Below the pieces are notes generated by a model. It saw nothing but the letters and a program-made list of their open reading frames with translations, made no database searches and was not told the DNA's origin. DNA of 21,441 nt from CAYGJN01 sp964350135. GTDB taxonomy: Bacteria; Bdellovibrionota; Bacteriovoracia; Bacteriovoracales; Bacteriovoracaceae. Where the stretch lies: contig CAYGJN010000038.1 of the NCBI GenBank assembly GCA_964350135.1, positions 1 to 21,441 of the forward strand, given 5' to 3'. Positions 1 through 8,175 of this stretch are shown here, piece by piece; the stretch's first letter is position 1; each line of letters opens with the position of its first letter. A program made the translations under genes and the position numbers.

Positions 1-2240
1 TATGTTATCAGACCGAAAGTGCTAAGCAAGAAATTCTTCATTTATGTGACGTTCTCGATTTTAATATTCAAAACAGAATTGAGTTTCATAAATTTCCGCT
101 TGATCATGGATTTTACCATCAGGGATCCAACAGCTTAACGTTAAGTGAAGCTGATTTTTTTTCAAGAAAAATTAAAACTTCAGGAAAAAGAAAAAAAGAA
201 CAAATCGACTTGTTTGCTGAGCAAATATCTTCTTTAAAAAAAGGTGATTATATTGTTCACAATGATTTTGGAATCGGTGTTTACGATGGTCTTCAATCAT
301 TGGATATCGGCGGAAACTCAGATGATTTTATTGTTATTATTTATGAAGGTAATGATAAGGTTTATGTACCTGTTTATAAAATTAACCTTATCCAAAAATA
401 TGCTGATGAAAATGCCTCTGTAAAAGTTGCCAACTTAAATACTAATAAGTTTGACCAAGCTAAATCTAGGGCAAAAAACTCTGCTAAAAAGCTCGCTTTT
501 GACCTCGTAAAACTTCAGGCCGAAAGAGAATCGACTCCCGCATTTTCATTCTCTGCTCCTGACGATATTTTTAGAGACTTTGAGCTAAAATTTCCTTTTG
601 AAGAAACCCCTGATCAACTTGATGCTATTCATGATGTTCTTGATGATATGCAAAGACCTCACCCAATGGACAGGCTTATATGCGGTGATGTGGGTTTTGG
701 AAAAACAGAAGTTGCTATGCGAGCTTCTCTTAAAGCTGTTCTTGATGGCAAGCAAGTTGCAATTCTCGTTCCCACCACGGTATTAGCATTCCAGCATTAC
801 AACTCTTTTGTTAAAAGATTCAAAGATTTTGCAGTAAATATTGAATTTATATCTAGGTTTAAAACCGCTGCTGAAATAAAAGAAAGTCTTGTCAGGTGTG
901 AACAAGGGGAAGTTGATATATTAATCGGAACTCACAGGCTTCTTTCAAAAGATATTTCATTTAAAGACCTAGGACTAGTTATAATTGATGAAGAACAAAG
1001 ATTTGGTGTTGGGCATAAAGAAAAACTTAAGCTTCTTAAAAAACAAGTAGATTTTTTAACATTGACGGCAACTCCTATACCACGAACTTTGCAATTGGCG
1101 TTTTTGGGCCTGAGAGATCTTTCACTCATTCAAACAGCTCCGCCTAAAAGACAATCAATTAAGACTTATATTATTAAAGAAGATGACTCCACAATTAAGC
1201 AGGCTATTGAAAAAGAAATTAAACGCGGAGGACAAGTCTTTTATGTTCATAATCGTGTCAGGGATATTGAAGAGGTCTCAAGTTATATTCACGAACTTGT
1301 TCCACACGCAAAAGTATTAATTGCTCACGGTCAGTTACCAGAAAAAGAATTAGAAAAAAGGATGAATAGTTTTTATAGTGGAGACTATAATGTCCTTCTA
1401 AGCACAACAATTATTGAGTCAGGTATTGATATACCTAGTGCAAACACAATGATTGTTAATCGAGCTAATGCATTTGGACTATCTCAACTACATCAACTTC
1501 GTGGACGTATAGGTCGTAGTGAAAAAAAGGCATATGTATATTTTGTTATTGGAAAAAATAGAGAATTAAGTGAAATTGCCTCAAAGCGACTGCAAGCTCT
1601 ACAAACATACAATGATATTGGTTCGGGTTTTTCAATTGCTTCTTCTGATTTAGAGATTAGAGGTGCAGGTGATATTCTTGGAGCTGAACAATCTGGTCAT
1701 ATGGAAGCTGTTGGTCTTGAAATCTATATGGAGCTTTTAAAAGAAGCTATCGATGAGATTAAGGGAGAGAAGAAAACCCTTATAAAGGATGTTGAAATAC
1801 AAACCCCTTTTTCTACCTTTATACCAAGTACGTATATAAAAGATTCATCTGAACGACTAAAAACCTACAAAAGACTTTCCAATGCTAAAGATGAAGCAAG
1901 TTTAAAAGAAATGAAGGATGAATTAATTAATCGCTTCGGCCCTTCTGGTAGCGAACTCACTAATCTATTCGATTTATTTGCAGCTAGGCTTTATTTTAGA
2001 AAATGCGGAATTCAAAAAGTAAAAGTTGCTGGAAAAACTATAACCATGAATTTTAGTCAGGAATTTTTAGAAGATAATAAGAATTTAAGAGAACAAATTG
2101 TACACGCATTCCTGTCACAACAGCAGACCTATAAATTTAGTCCTGATTTTTCAGTAAGAAGAACATATAAGGACGCAATCACCATGCAGAAGATTGTGCA
2201 ACTTGGGCAACATATTGCGGAGCAAATCTTTCCATGTTAG
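1..2240 (+). CDS. mfd: Transcription-repair coupling factor Mfd (5' partial)
   Basis: This is the C-terminal ~745 residues of Mfd, the ATP-driven translocase that removes stalled RNA polymerase from lesions and recruits the UvrA-containing repair complex. The reading frame is open from base 3 and the true start lies upstream of the window; the TTG at 210 is an internal Leu codon (the frame reads QIDLFAEQISSLKKGDY across it), not a start. Visible in order are a CarD-like RNA-polymerase-interacting domain (KKGDYIVHNDFGIGVY, about 237-430), the helicase core with Walker A (CGDVGFGKTE, about 678-707), the DEEQ box (987-998), TATPIPRT, the second RecA-like lobe ending in a QLRGRIGRS motif, and the C-terminal autoinhibitory domain. 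The family is usually ~1150 residues, so roughly 400 N-terminal residues are missing only because of the window edge. The next gene begins 35 nt downstream. Confidence 0.97.
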   Translation, partial: CYQTESAKQEILHLCDVLDFNIQNRIEFHKFPLDHGFYHQGSNSLTLSEADFFSRKIKTSGKRKKEQIDLFAEQISSLKKGDYIVHNDFGIGVYDGLQSLDIGGNSDDFIVIIYEGNDKVYVPVYKINLIQKYADENASVKVANLNTNKFDQAKSRAKNSAKKLAFDLVKLQAERESTPAFSFSAPDDIFRDFELKFPFEETPDQLDAIHDVLDDMQRPHPMDRLICGDVGFGKTEVAMRASLKAVLDGKQVAILVPTTVLAFQHYNSFVKRFKDFAVNIEFISRFKTAAEIKESLVRCEQGEVDILIGTHRLLSKDISFKDLGLVIIDEEQRFGVGHKEKLKLLKKQVDFLTLTATPIPRTLQLAFLGLRDLSLIQTAPPKRQSIKTYIIKEDDSTIKQAIEKEIKRGGQVFYVHNRVRDIEEVSSYIHELVPHAKVLIAHGQLPEKELEKRMNSFYSGDYNVLLSTTIIESGIDIPSANTMIVNRANAFGLSQLHQLRGRIGRSEKKAYVYFVIGKNRELSEIASKRLQALQTYNDIGSGFSIASSDLEIRGAGDILGAEQSGHMEAVGLEIYMELLKEAIDEIKGEKKTLIKDVEIQTPFSTFIPSTYIKDSSERLKTYKRLSNAKDEASLKEMKDELINRFGPSGSELTNLFDLFAARLYFRKCGIQKVKVAGKTITMNFSQEFLEDNKNLREQIVHAFLSQQQTYKFSPDFSVRRTYKDAITMQKIVQLGQHIAEQIFPC

Positions 2241-2275
2241 CGTTATTACTAGAACTTTATATTCAAAGGTGATTT

Positions 2276-3103
2276 ATGAGAGTAAATACGATCCTTGCTA
2301 CTTTCATTCTTTTAATTAGCTTCTCTGTTTTTGCAAAAACAAAAGACACTGTAATTGCAACAGTTAACGGTGAACAAATTAAAAAGTCTGAATTTTTAAA
2401 AGCGTATCGCCAAAACAAACTTTATGTTTCTAACAGAGTTGTAACAAAGCAAAAAGTTTTAAACGATATGATTGCAAAAAGAGCTGGTGTTCAAAAAGCA
2501 AGAAAGAACAGGCTACAAAACGATCCTACAGTAAAAGAGAAGCTAGAAGATATTTTATATCATGCTCAAATATCAAAAGACCTTGAAGACGAACTACAAA
2601 AAATTAAAGTCTCTGATCTAGACGTTAAAACTTATTACAAAACAAATCCAGAATACAGAACAGCTCAGATTTTAATTCGCACAAAAGTTGATGCTTCCGC
2701 AAAAGACCTAAACAATACCCTTAAGGTTGCCACTGATATTTATCAAAAAGTATCTAAGGACGGTAGCAAGTTTGGTGAATTTGCAAATCGCTACTCCCAA
2801 ACTGGAAATGCTAAAACTGGTGGGGATATGGGATTTCAGCCTGCTGTAAAGTATGCTCCTGAATATTTTAAGGCCATCAATGGGAAAAAGGCTGGCTTTA
2901 TAACACCTCCAGTTAAATCTCAATTTGGTTTTCATATTATCAAGGTCTTAGCTGTTAAAGACTTCAAAGATATCAATCTTGGAATCTACAAGAAAGTTGT
3001 TTACGACCAAAAGCGTGACGCAATATTGCAGAAATATTTCAAAACTCTTCGCTCACAAGCGAAAATCACAGTTAATAAGGCTGCTTTAAAAGATTTAGAA
3101 TAG
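2276..3103 (+). CDS. Exported parvulin-type peptidyl-prolyl isomerase (PpiC/PrsA-like)
   Basis: This 275-residue protein begins with a Sec signal peptide (MRVNTILATFILLISFSVFA, cleavage probably after residue 20) and is expected in the periplasm or bound to the envelope. An N-terminal SurA_N/PrsA-type helical segment (VIATVNGEQIKKSEF) leads into a parvulin domain at about residues 125-227, recognised by GGDMGFQ and by QFGFHIIKV at its end. The last active-site His is kept (H220). The position of the first conserved parvulin His (usually xHILV) is Gln131 (AQILI), so isomerase activity may be reduced and chaperone function may dominate; that is an inference. The ATG follows an AAAGGTG ribosome-binding site. 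The gene is followed by a terminator at 3134-3159 and then by a second SurA-like gene. Confidence 0.88.
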   Translation: MRVNTILATFILLISFSVFAKTKDTVIATVNGEQIKKSEFLKAYRQNKLYVSNRVVTKQKVLNDMIAKRAGVQKARKNRLQNDPTVKEKLEDILYHAQISKDLEDELQKIKVSDLDVKTYYKTNPEYRTAQILIRTKVDASAKDLNNTLKVATDIYQKVSKDGSKFGEFANRYSQTGNAKTGGDMGFQPAVKYAPEYFKAINGKKAGFITPPVKSQFGFHIIKVLAVKDFKDINLGIYKKVVYDQKRDAILQKYFKTLRSQAKITVNKAALKDLE

Positions 3104-3133
3104 CGAAACTCTATTAAATTTGTATAATGAAGG

Positions 3134-3159
3134 GGCCCATTAATATGGGTCTTTTTTTT
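3134..3159 (+). terminator. Rho-independent terminator after the parvulin gene
   Basis: A 7-bp stem (GGCCCAT, loop TAAT, ATGGGTC, with one G-U wobble) is followed by eight T residues. It sits 31 nt after the stop of the parvulin-like gene. The T-run leads straight into the GGAG ribosome-binding site of the next gene, so it may act as an attenuator as well as an end. A TATAAT hexamer lies just upstream at 3123-3128, but I see no convincing -35 box for it. Confidence 0.85.
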
Positions 3160-3168
3160 GGAGAATTT

Positions 3169-4071
3169 ATGAAAATCTATGCTGCTTTTTTACTCTTGGC
3201 CCTTAGCTTTCAAGCCTCTGCCAAGCTTTTAGATAAGATTGTTGCTGTGTTCAACAATGAAGTTATCACTTTATCCGATATCAAAAGGATTAAGGTTAAT
3301 CTTAAGTCGAGAAAAAGCATTGCCCGTGGAGTTTATTTAGATAAAAACTACGACCTTAATGAACTCATTGAAGTAGAGATTGATTTAAAAACTATCCGCG
3401 CCCATTTAACTACAATTGGCTATCTGGTAAATGATGATCAAGTTGAACAACTAATTTCATCTCTTGAAAAGAATAATGGAATTAATAGAGAAGGCCTAAT
3501 TAAATTCCTTAAAAGCGAAAATGTTACTTTCAATGAATATTTTGAACTTCTTCGAGCTTCAAGGGAACACGGAATCCTTATGAATATTGTAATTGAACCT
3601 CTTGTTTCAATTACTGAACAACAAATAAAAAATGAATTTTTTAGACAAAATATTTCTAATAAAAATTTAGATATTAGATACAATCTTGTTGCGTATTCTA
3701 TTAATAAAGATTCATACAAGTCAGATGAGCATTTTACTGAAGCATTAAAGCAATACTTAAGTACTGGTGTGATTCCTAAAGATTATAAAAATCTTGAAGA
3801 AATATCTATTGGAGAGATTGCACAAAATGATTTAGATAAAAATCTTTCTAGAACCTTAAAGTCTACAGATGAAGGAACTTTTTCAAAAACAATACGAAAT
3901 GGTTCAAATTATATTTCTTATTATGTTAGAAAAAAAGACCTTATTGAATCATCTCTTTATCAACAGGCTAAACCTAGAATTAGGGCAAAGCTATTTGAAA
4001 TTGAAGCAAGAAAAATTCTTGAAGTATGGCTTCGAAGAGAAAGAGATAAACATTTTATTAGAAAATTTTAA
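3169..4071 (+). CDS. SurA-like periplasmic chaperone with degenerate parvulin domain
   Basis: From the ATG at 3169 this is a 300-residue exported protein with signal peptide MKIYAAFLLLALSFQASA. This start is preferred over the ATG at 3127 because GGAG lies directly upstream and because the earlier start would place 14 residues encoded by the terminator in front of the signal peptide. A SurA_N-type segment follows (LDKIVAVFNNEVITLSDI, then a helical region to ITEQQI), as in outer-membrane-protein chaperones. The remainder resembles a parvulin fold in outline (ISIGEIAQNDL, then DEGTFSKTIRNGSNYISYYV), but the catalytic His residues are not recognisable, so it is probably chaperone-only. It abuts the PdxA gene (TAAATG), matching the surA-pdxA neighbourhood known from gammaproteobacteria and supporting the SurA assignment. 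The gene symbol is withheld because the sequence is divergent. Confidence 0.75.
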   Translation: MKIYAAFLLLALSFQASAKLLDKIVAVFNNEVITLSDIKRIKVNLKSRKSIARGVYLDKNYDLNELIEVEIDLKTIRAHLTTIGYLVNDDQVEQLISSLEKNNGINREGLIKFLKSENVTFNEYFELLRASREHGILMNIVIEPLVSITEQQIKNEFFRQNISNKNLDIRYNLVAYSINKDSYKSDEHFTEALKQYLSTGVIPKDYKNLEEISIGEIAQNDLDKNLSRTLKSTDEGTFSKTIRNGSNYISYYVRKKDLIESSLYQQAKPRIRAKLFEIEARKILEVWLRRERDKHFIRKF

Positions 4072-4977
4072 ATGATCTATATAACCCAAGGTCATGAGGA
4101 TGGTATTGGGATTGAGCTTTTTGTTAAAGCTTTTATATGCTTAAGTAAGTCTGAACAAAAATTATTAAAGCTTATTTGCTTTAAGCCTACTCTTGAAAAA
4201 TGTTTGCAAGAGTTAAAAATAACTCCATCTTATAAAAATAATATTGTTACAATAGCGGGCAATGATCTTCAATGTCACCTAATAGATGATAAAATAACAA
4301 ATTCACAATCCTTATCCTCCTTAAATTATTGTCTTACTATTATTGAGCCTCAGGATATCTTAGTTACTTTACCAACAACTAAAACAGCTATCCCAAAAGG
4401 GCATACTGAATACCTAAGATCATTTTATAAAAAGCCTGACCTTGTTATGGCATTTTATAGGAACAAGTCTATTTGCTTATTACTTACTGATCATATTCCG
4501 CTGGATAAAGTATTTGATAATTTAAGCGCTGATAGTATAAGCAATAGAGTTTCACTCGCACTTAATTCTATTGTAAATTTTATGCCCAAACCAAAAGAGG
4601 TTTTAATCGCAGGAGTTAATCCACACGCTGGCGAAGACGGCATACTAGGAAACGATAAGAAAATTTTTTCAAATCAAATACTTAAGCTTTCAAAGAGCTA
4701 CCCTGATATTTTATTTAAAGGCCCTTTGTCTGGTGATACTTTATATATCCAAAAATCTAAAAGCGACCAGATACTCGTTTACAGTTTTCATGATCAGGCC
4801 CTCAGCTCTTTTAAGTCGATTAATAAATATTCGGGAATTAATATAACTTTGGGACTACCTTTTTTAAGACTTAGCCCCGATTTTGGCACAGCTTTTAAAC
4901 TTAGAAATTCCTATGACGCTAACTACATAGGCCTGATAGAGCTTATTAAAGATGCTATAAAGTTTCATGGCAATTGA
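4072..4977 (+). CDS. pdxA: 4-hydroxythreonine-4-phosphate dehydrogenase (PdxA family)
   Basis: This 301-residue protein belongs to the PdxA family, which makes the aminoketone precursor of pyridoxal phosphate by NAD-dependent oxidation of 4-phosphohydroxythreonine. Family motifs are seen in order: an altered N-terminal TQGHEDGIGIE (usually TxGDPxGIGPE), KGHTEYL with active-site H111, TDHIPL with H141, NPHAGE with H185, and FHDQAL with H240 followed by ITLGLPFLRLSPDFGTAF. H141, H185 and H240 are spaced 44 and 55 apart, close to the three metal ligands of E. coli PdxA (45 and 55). The protein is ~30 residues shorter than usual and the N-terminal motif is diverged, so it should be active but is an outlier. 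Its ATG directly follows the SurA-like stop, and its last 11 nt overlap uvrA, implying translational coupling. Confidence 0.87.
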   Translation: MIYITQGHEDGIGIELFVKAFICLSKSEQKLLKLICFKPTLEKCLQELKITPSYKNNIVTIAGNDLQCHLIDDKITNSQSLSSLNYCLTIIEPQDILVTLPTTKTAIPKGHTEYLRSFYKKPDLVMAFYRNKSICLLLTDHIPLDKVFDNLSADSISNRVSLALNSIVNFMPKPKEVLIAGVNPHAGEDGILGNDKKIFSNQILKLSKSYPDILFKGPLSGDTLYIQKSKSDQILVYSFHDQALSSFKSINKYSGINITLGLPFLRLSPDFGTAFKLRNSYDANYIGLIELIKDAIKFHGN

Positions 4978-7768
4978 TCAAATAAAAATAGTAAAAGCTA
5001 AAGTACACAACCTTAAAAGTGTTTCTGTAGAAATACCAAAGAATTCATTTTGTGTTATTACTGGTCCTAGTGGTTCTGGAAAGTCATCACTTGCCTTTGA
5101 TACTATTTATGTTGAAGGCCAAAGACGTTATATAGAGTCTCTTTCATCTTATGCCAGGCAGTTTTTAGGCCAGTTCCAACCTCCAGATGTTGAATCTATA
5201 ACTGGACTCTCTCCCGCTATTGCTATTGACCAAAAATCTACCAGCAATAATCCCAGATCAACTGTAGGAACAATTACCGAAACATATGACCTCATGAGGG
5301 TTTTATGGGCCAGGGTTGGAGATGCACATTGTCCTGAAACAGGACTACCAATACGTGGGCAAAGTGCTGAACAAATTGTTTCAACAATTTTAAAGTCAAA
5401 AGATAAGACAAAACTTATTTTACTCGCACCCATAATTAAAAATAGAAAGGGTGAACACAAGGATTTATTGTCTCGATATTTAAAAATGGGATTTAGCAGA
5501 ATTCGGCTAGATGGGAAGATATTAAATCTAAGCGACGAGATTAAAATTGATAAAAACAAGAATCATAATATTGAACTCGTTATTGACCGAATTATTTTAA
5601 AACCTGATATTAAAGCTCGTTTGAATGACTCCATTGAACTGACCTTAAGATTAGGAGAAGGACATGTTCTTGCACTTCTTGATGAGAAAGAACATTTTTT
5701 TAGTGAGTTTAATTTTAGTCCCAAGACTGGTAAGAGTTATCCAGACCTTGAACCTAGAATTTTTTCATTTAATTCACCACTAGGCGCATGTAATCTATGC
5801 AATGGTTTAGGTATTGTTAAAAAATTTAGTGAATCCTCTCTTCTAACTGATGCATCCCTGCCTCTTTTGGAAGGTGCAATGGAGTTATTAAAAAGAAATG
5901 CATTTTTATCAAATATGATTTCATGTATTGCTAAAGCTGAAAAAGTTGATCTTAAAAAACCTTATTCTAAGCTACCTAAGAAATTTATTAATATTCTATT
6001 TAATGGCAATAGCACTATCTATAATTTTTCATTTGAATCTGAAAATTCTGTTTTTAAGTTTAAAAAAACTTTTCATGGAATTTCATCATGGCTTGATAAA
6101 AAATATGCAGAAACTGGGTCAGACAAAGTTCGCCATAGTTTAGAGAATCATATGAATATTGGTGAATGCAGCAAATGTAATGGTAAAAGATTATCAGATT
6201 TTTCTCTAGCTGTTACCTTTGGCAATAAAGATATTATGTCAGTTGCAAATATGTCGATCAGAGATGCTTCTAATTTTTTTAGTAAAATAAAGTTAGTTAA
6301 AAATAAAAAAATAATTGCTGATAAATTATTAAAAGAGATAAATGAAAGATTACAGTTCTTATTAGATGTTGGACTAGATTACCTTACGCTAAGTAGAGCA
6401 GCCAATACTCTGTCAGGTGGAGAAAGCCAGAGAATTAGACTTGCTACTCAAATTGGATCAGCTTTATCGGGAGTTCTCTATGTTTTAGATGAGCCAAGCA
6501 TTGGACTTCACCAAAGAGACAATGAAAGACTTATCAAAACCCTAAAAGGACTAAGGGATTTAGGCAATACAGTAATTGTTGTTGAACATGATGAAGATAC
6601 TATTAAAGAATCTGATTATATCATCGATGTTGGGCCTGGTGCAGGCGTCCATGGTGGAAATATCGTTGCAAAAGGTACTTATAAGGAGATTTTAAAATCT
6701 AAAGAATCTCTCACTTCTCAATTTCTTAGAGAAACAAATAAGGCACAAGAGTTTCCAATAAGACCCCTTTCTAAAATGCTTACTTTAAAAGGTGCTAAAA
6801 AAAATAATTTAAAATCAATAGATGTTGTTTTCCCATTAGGAGGACTACTTTGTATAACAGGCGTGAGTGGCTCAGGGAAATCTACTTTGGTTCATGATAT
6901 TTTAGTTCCTGCTCTTAAAAATAATATTAAGGGTAATTACTCAGCTCCTGATTTTAACAATTATAAAAGTATTAAGGGCCAAGAATATATAGAATCAATT
7001 ATTGAGCTTGACCAAAGTCCAATTGGAAGAACTCCTAAGTCTAATCCTGCAACCTACAGTGGCTGCTTTGATTTAATCAGAGCATTATATTCAAATCTCC
7101 CTGACTCAAAAGTTAGAGGTTATAAGCAGGGGCGTTTTAGTTTTAATGTAAAAGGTGGACGGTGTGAAACCTGCGAGGGAAATGGTGTTAAGAGAATAGA
7201 AATGCATTTTCTCCCTGATGTTTTTATTACTTGCCCTGAATGTAGTGGCAAAAGATACAATCAAGAAACTCTAAATGTTCTCTACAAAGGAAAGAACATA
7301 TCAGATGTACTTAAGATGACTATTGAAGAGGCTTACTCATTTTTTGAAAATCATAAAAAGATTGCAAGAATTCTTAAAACCATGAATGATGTTGGCCTTG
7401 GGTATATGAGCTTAGGACAATCCTCAACTACATTAAGTGGTGGTGAAGCCCAAAGACTAAAACTCTCTAGAGAACTTGCCAAGTTCACTAAAGGCCATAC
7501 TCTTTATATTTTAGATGAGCCAACAACAGGACTTCATTTTAATGATATCACTATCTTGATGGAAGCTATTAAACGCCTTATAGAGCAAGACAACTCAGTC
7601 TTTATTATTGAGCATAATCTTGATGTTATAAAAACTGCTGATTATATCATTGACCTTGGACCGGAAGGTGGAGACAAGGGTGGAACCATAATTGCAAAAG
7701 GAACACCCAGGGAAGTTTCTACAAGCAAAAAATCATATACTGGAAAATTTTTAAAACGGTATTTTTGA
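4967..7768 (+). CDS. uvrA: Excinuclease ABC subunit A (UvrA)
   Basis: This 933-residue protein is UvrA, the damage-recognising ABC-type ATPase of nucleotide-excision repair. Both nucleotide-binding modules are intact: Walker A GPSGSGKSS at 33-41 with signature LSGGES at 482-487 and VLDEPSIGLH after it; second Walker A GVSGSGKST at 632-640 with LSGGEA from 823 and ILDEPTTGLH. The C-terminal zinc module is complete (C733, C736, C756, C759), and another CxxC is at C401/C404. The first zinc module is unusual: C275 and C278 are present, but the partner pair (C253/C256 in E. coli) is replaced by S251 and T254 (SPKT). Length and all other motifs are ordinary. The ATG overlaps the end of pdxA by 11 nt without a clear ribosome-binding site, so coupled translation is likely. 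Confidence 0.97.
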   Translation: MAIDQIKIVKAKVHNLKSVSVEIPKNSFCVITGPSGSGKSSLAFDTIYVEGQRRYIESLSSYARQFLGQFQPPDVESITGLSPAIAIDQKSTSNNPRSTVGTITETYDLMRVLWARVGDAHCPETGLPIRGQSAEQIVSTILKSKDKTKLILLAPIIKNRKGEHKDLLSRYLKMGFSRIRLDGKILNLSDEIKIDKNKNHNIELVIDRIILKPDIKARLNDSIELTLRLGEGHVLALLDEKEHFFSEFNFSPKTGKSYPDLEPRIFSFNSPLGACNLCNGLGIVKKFSESSLLTDASLPLLEGAMELLKRNAFLSNMISCIAKAEKVDLKKPYSKLPKKFINILFNGNSTIYNFSFESENSVFKFKKTFHGISSWLDKKYAETGSDKVRHSLENHMNIGECSKCNGKRLSDFSLAVTFGNKDIMSVANMSIRDASNFFSKIKLVKNKKIIADKLLKEINERLQFLLDVGLDYLTLSRAANTLSGGESQRIRLATQIGSALSGVLYVLDEPSIGLHQRDNERLIKTLKGLRDLGNTVIVVEHDEDTIKESDYIIDVGPGAGVHGGNIVAKGTYKEILKSKESLTSQFLRETNKAQEFPIRPLSKMLTLKGAKKNNLKSIDVVFPLGGLLCITGVSGSGKSTLVHDILVPALKNNIKGNYSAPDFNNYKSIKGQEYIESIIELDQSPIGRTPKSNPATYSGCFDLIRALYSNLPDSKVRGYKQGRFSFNVKGGRCETCEGNGVKRIEMHFLPDVFITCPECSGKRYNQETLNVLYKGKNISDVLKMTIEEAYSFFENHKKIARILKTMNDVGLGYMSLGQSSTTLSGGEAQRLKLSRELAKFTKGHTLYILDEPTTGLHFNDITILMEAIKRLIEQDNSVFIIEHNLDVIKTADYIIDLGPEGGDKGGTIIAKGTPREVSTSKKSYTGKFLKRYF

Positions 7769-7769
7769 A

Positions 7770-8129
7770 ATGGATACTTATACGAAGGCTAAAATTCTTT
7801 TAAAAGCGAAAGGTTTTGTAGAAATGAATATTGTTGGAACCTCTATGCTTCCACTTATTAAAGATGGAGAGAAAGTTCATGTTATTGCCCACAATAATTT
7901 TGAGCCATTTGATATTCTTGTCTTTTACTTTAAGCCTCGTGATTCATTTATATGTCATTATTTTTGGACTAAGAGCATGATAGAGCCAGGAAATATTATC
8001 ACAAGGCCTCTTAACAATCCTAAAAGTGGCTATGATATCCCAGTTAATGAAGAGTATATAATCGGAAAAGTAACAAATTTTAAAATTGGCTTTTTTAGAA
8101 AACTTCTAATTTTACTGACAAAAAAATAG
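7770..8129 (+). CDS. Small S24/S26-like serine peptidase-fold protein
   Basis: This 119-residue protein shows the signal-peptidase/LexA catalytic fold signature: VGTSMLPLIKDGE with putative nucleophile S25, then a beta-rich core (EPFDILVFYF) and ICHYF with H63 at the place where ER/archaeal-type (S26B) signal peptidases carry their catalytic His. No Lys general base of the bacterial LepB kind is evident. It lacks the N-terminal membrane anchor of a signal peptidase; the C-terminal stretch FFRKLLILLTKK is hydrophobic and basic and might associate with the membrane. It starts one base after the uvrA stop, so it is the last gene of the pdxA-uvrA run, and its stop codon lies in the arm of the following terminator. 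A LexA-type repressor is unlikely because no helix-turn-helix domain is present. The substrate is unknown. Confidence 0.7.
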   Translation: MDTYTKAKILLKAKGFVEMNIVGTSMLPLIKDGEKVHVIAHNNFEPFDILVFYFKPRDSFICHYFWTKSMIEPGNIITRPLNNPKSGYDIPVNEEYIIGKVTNFKIGFFRKLLILLTKK

Positions 8130-8147
8130 GGCCCATTCGGACCCTAT
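8120..8147 (-). terminator. Terminator of the atp run in a convergent intergenic region
   Basis: Read on the minus strand, a 9-bp stem with one mismatch (ATAGGGTCC, loop GAAT, GGGCCCTAT) is followed by seven T residues (A-run at 8120-8126 on the plus strand). It ends the minus-strand run after atpE, 28 nt beyond its stop. The plus-strand operon ends in the same hairpin (its stop codon is in the stem), but on that side the T-rich tail is weak (TTCTATAT), so plus-strand termination is less certain. Confidence 0.82.
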
Positions 8148-8175
8148 TCTATATCAAGTAATTTATGATCTTAAA

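Noticed and set aside
210..212. TTG at 210 as the start of a 676-residue protein
   Set aside because: The same frame is open to the window edge and encodes Mfd sequence before this codon, so it is internal to a 5'-truncated gene.
3100..3128. Full sigma-70 promoter before the SurA-like gene
   Set aside because: TATAAT is perfect, but no hexamer near TTGACA is found 15-19 nt upstream, and transcription from it would begin in the terminator stem.
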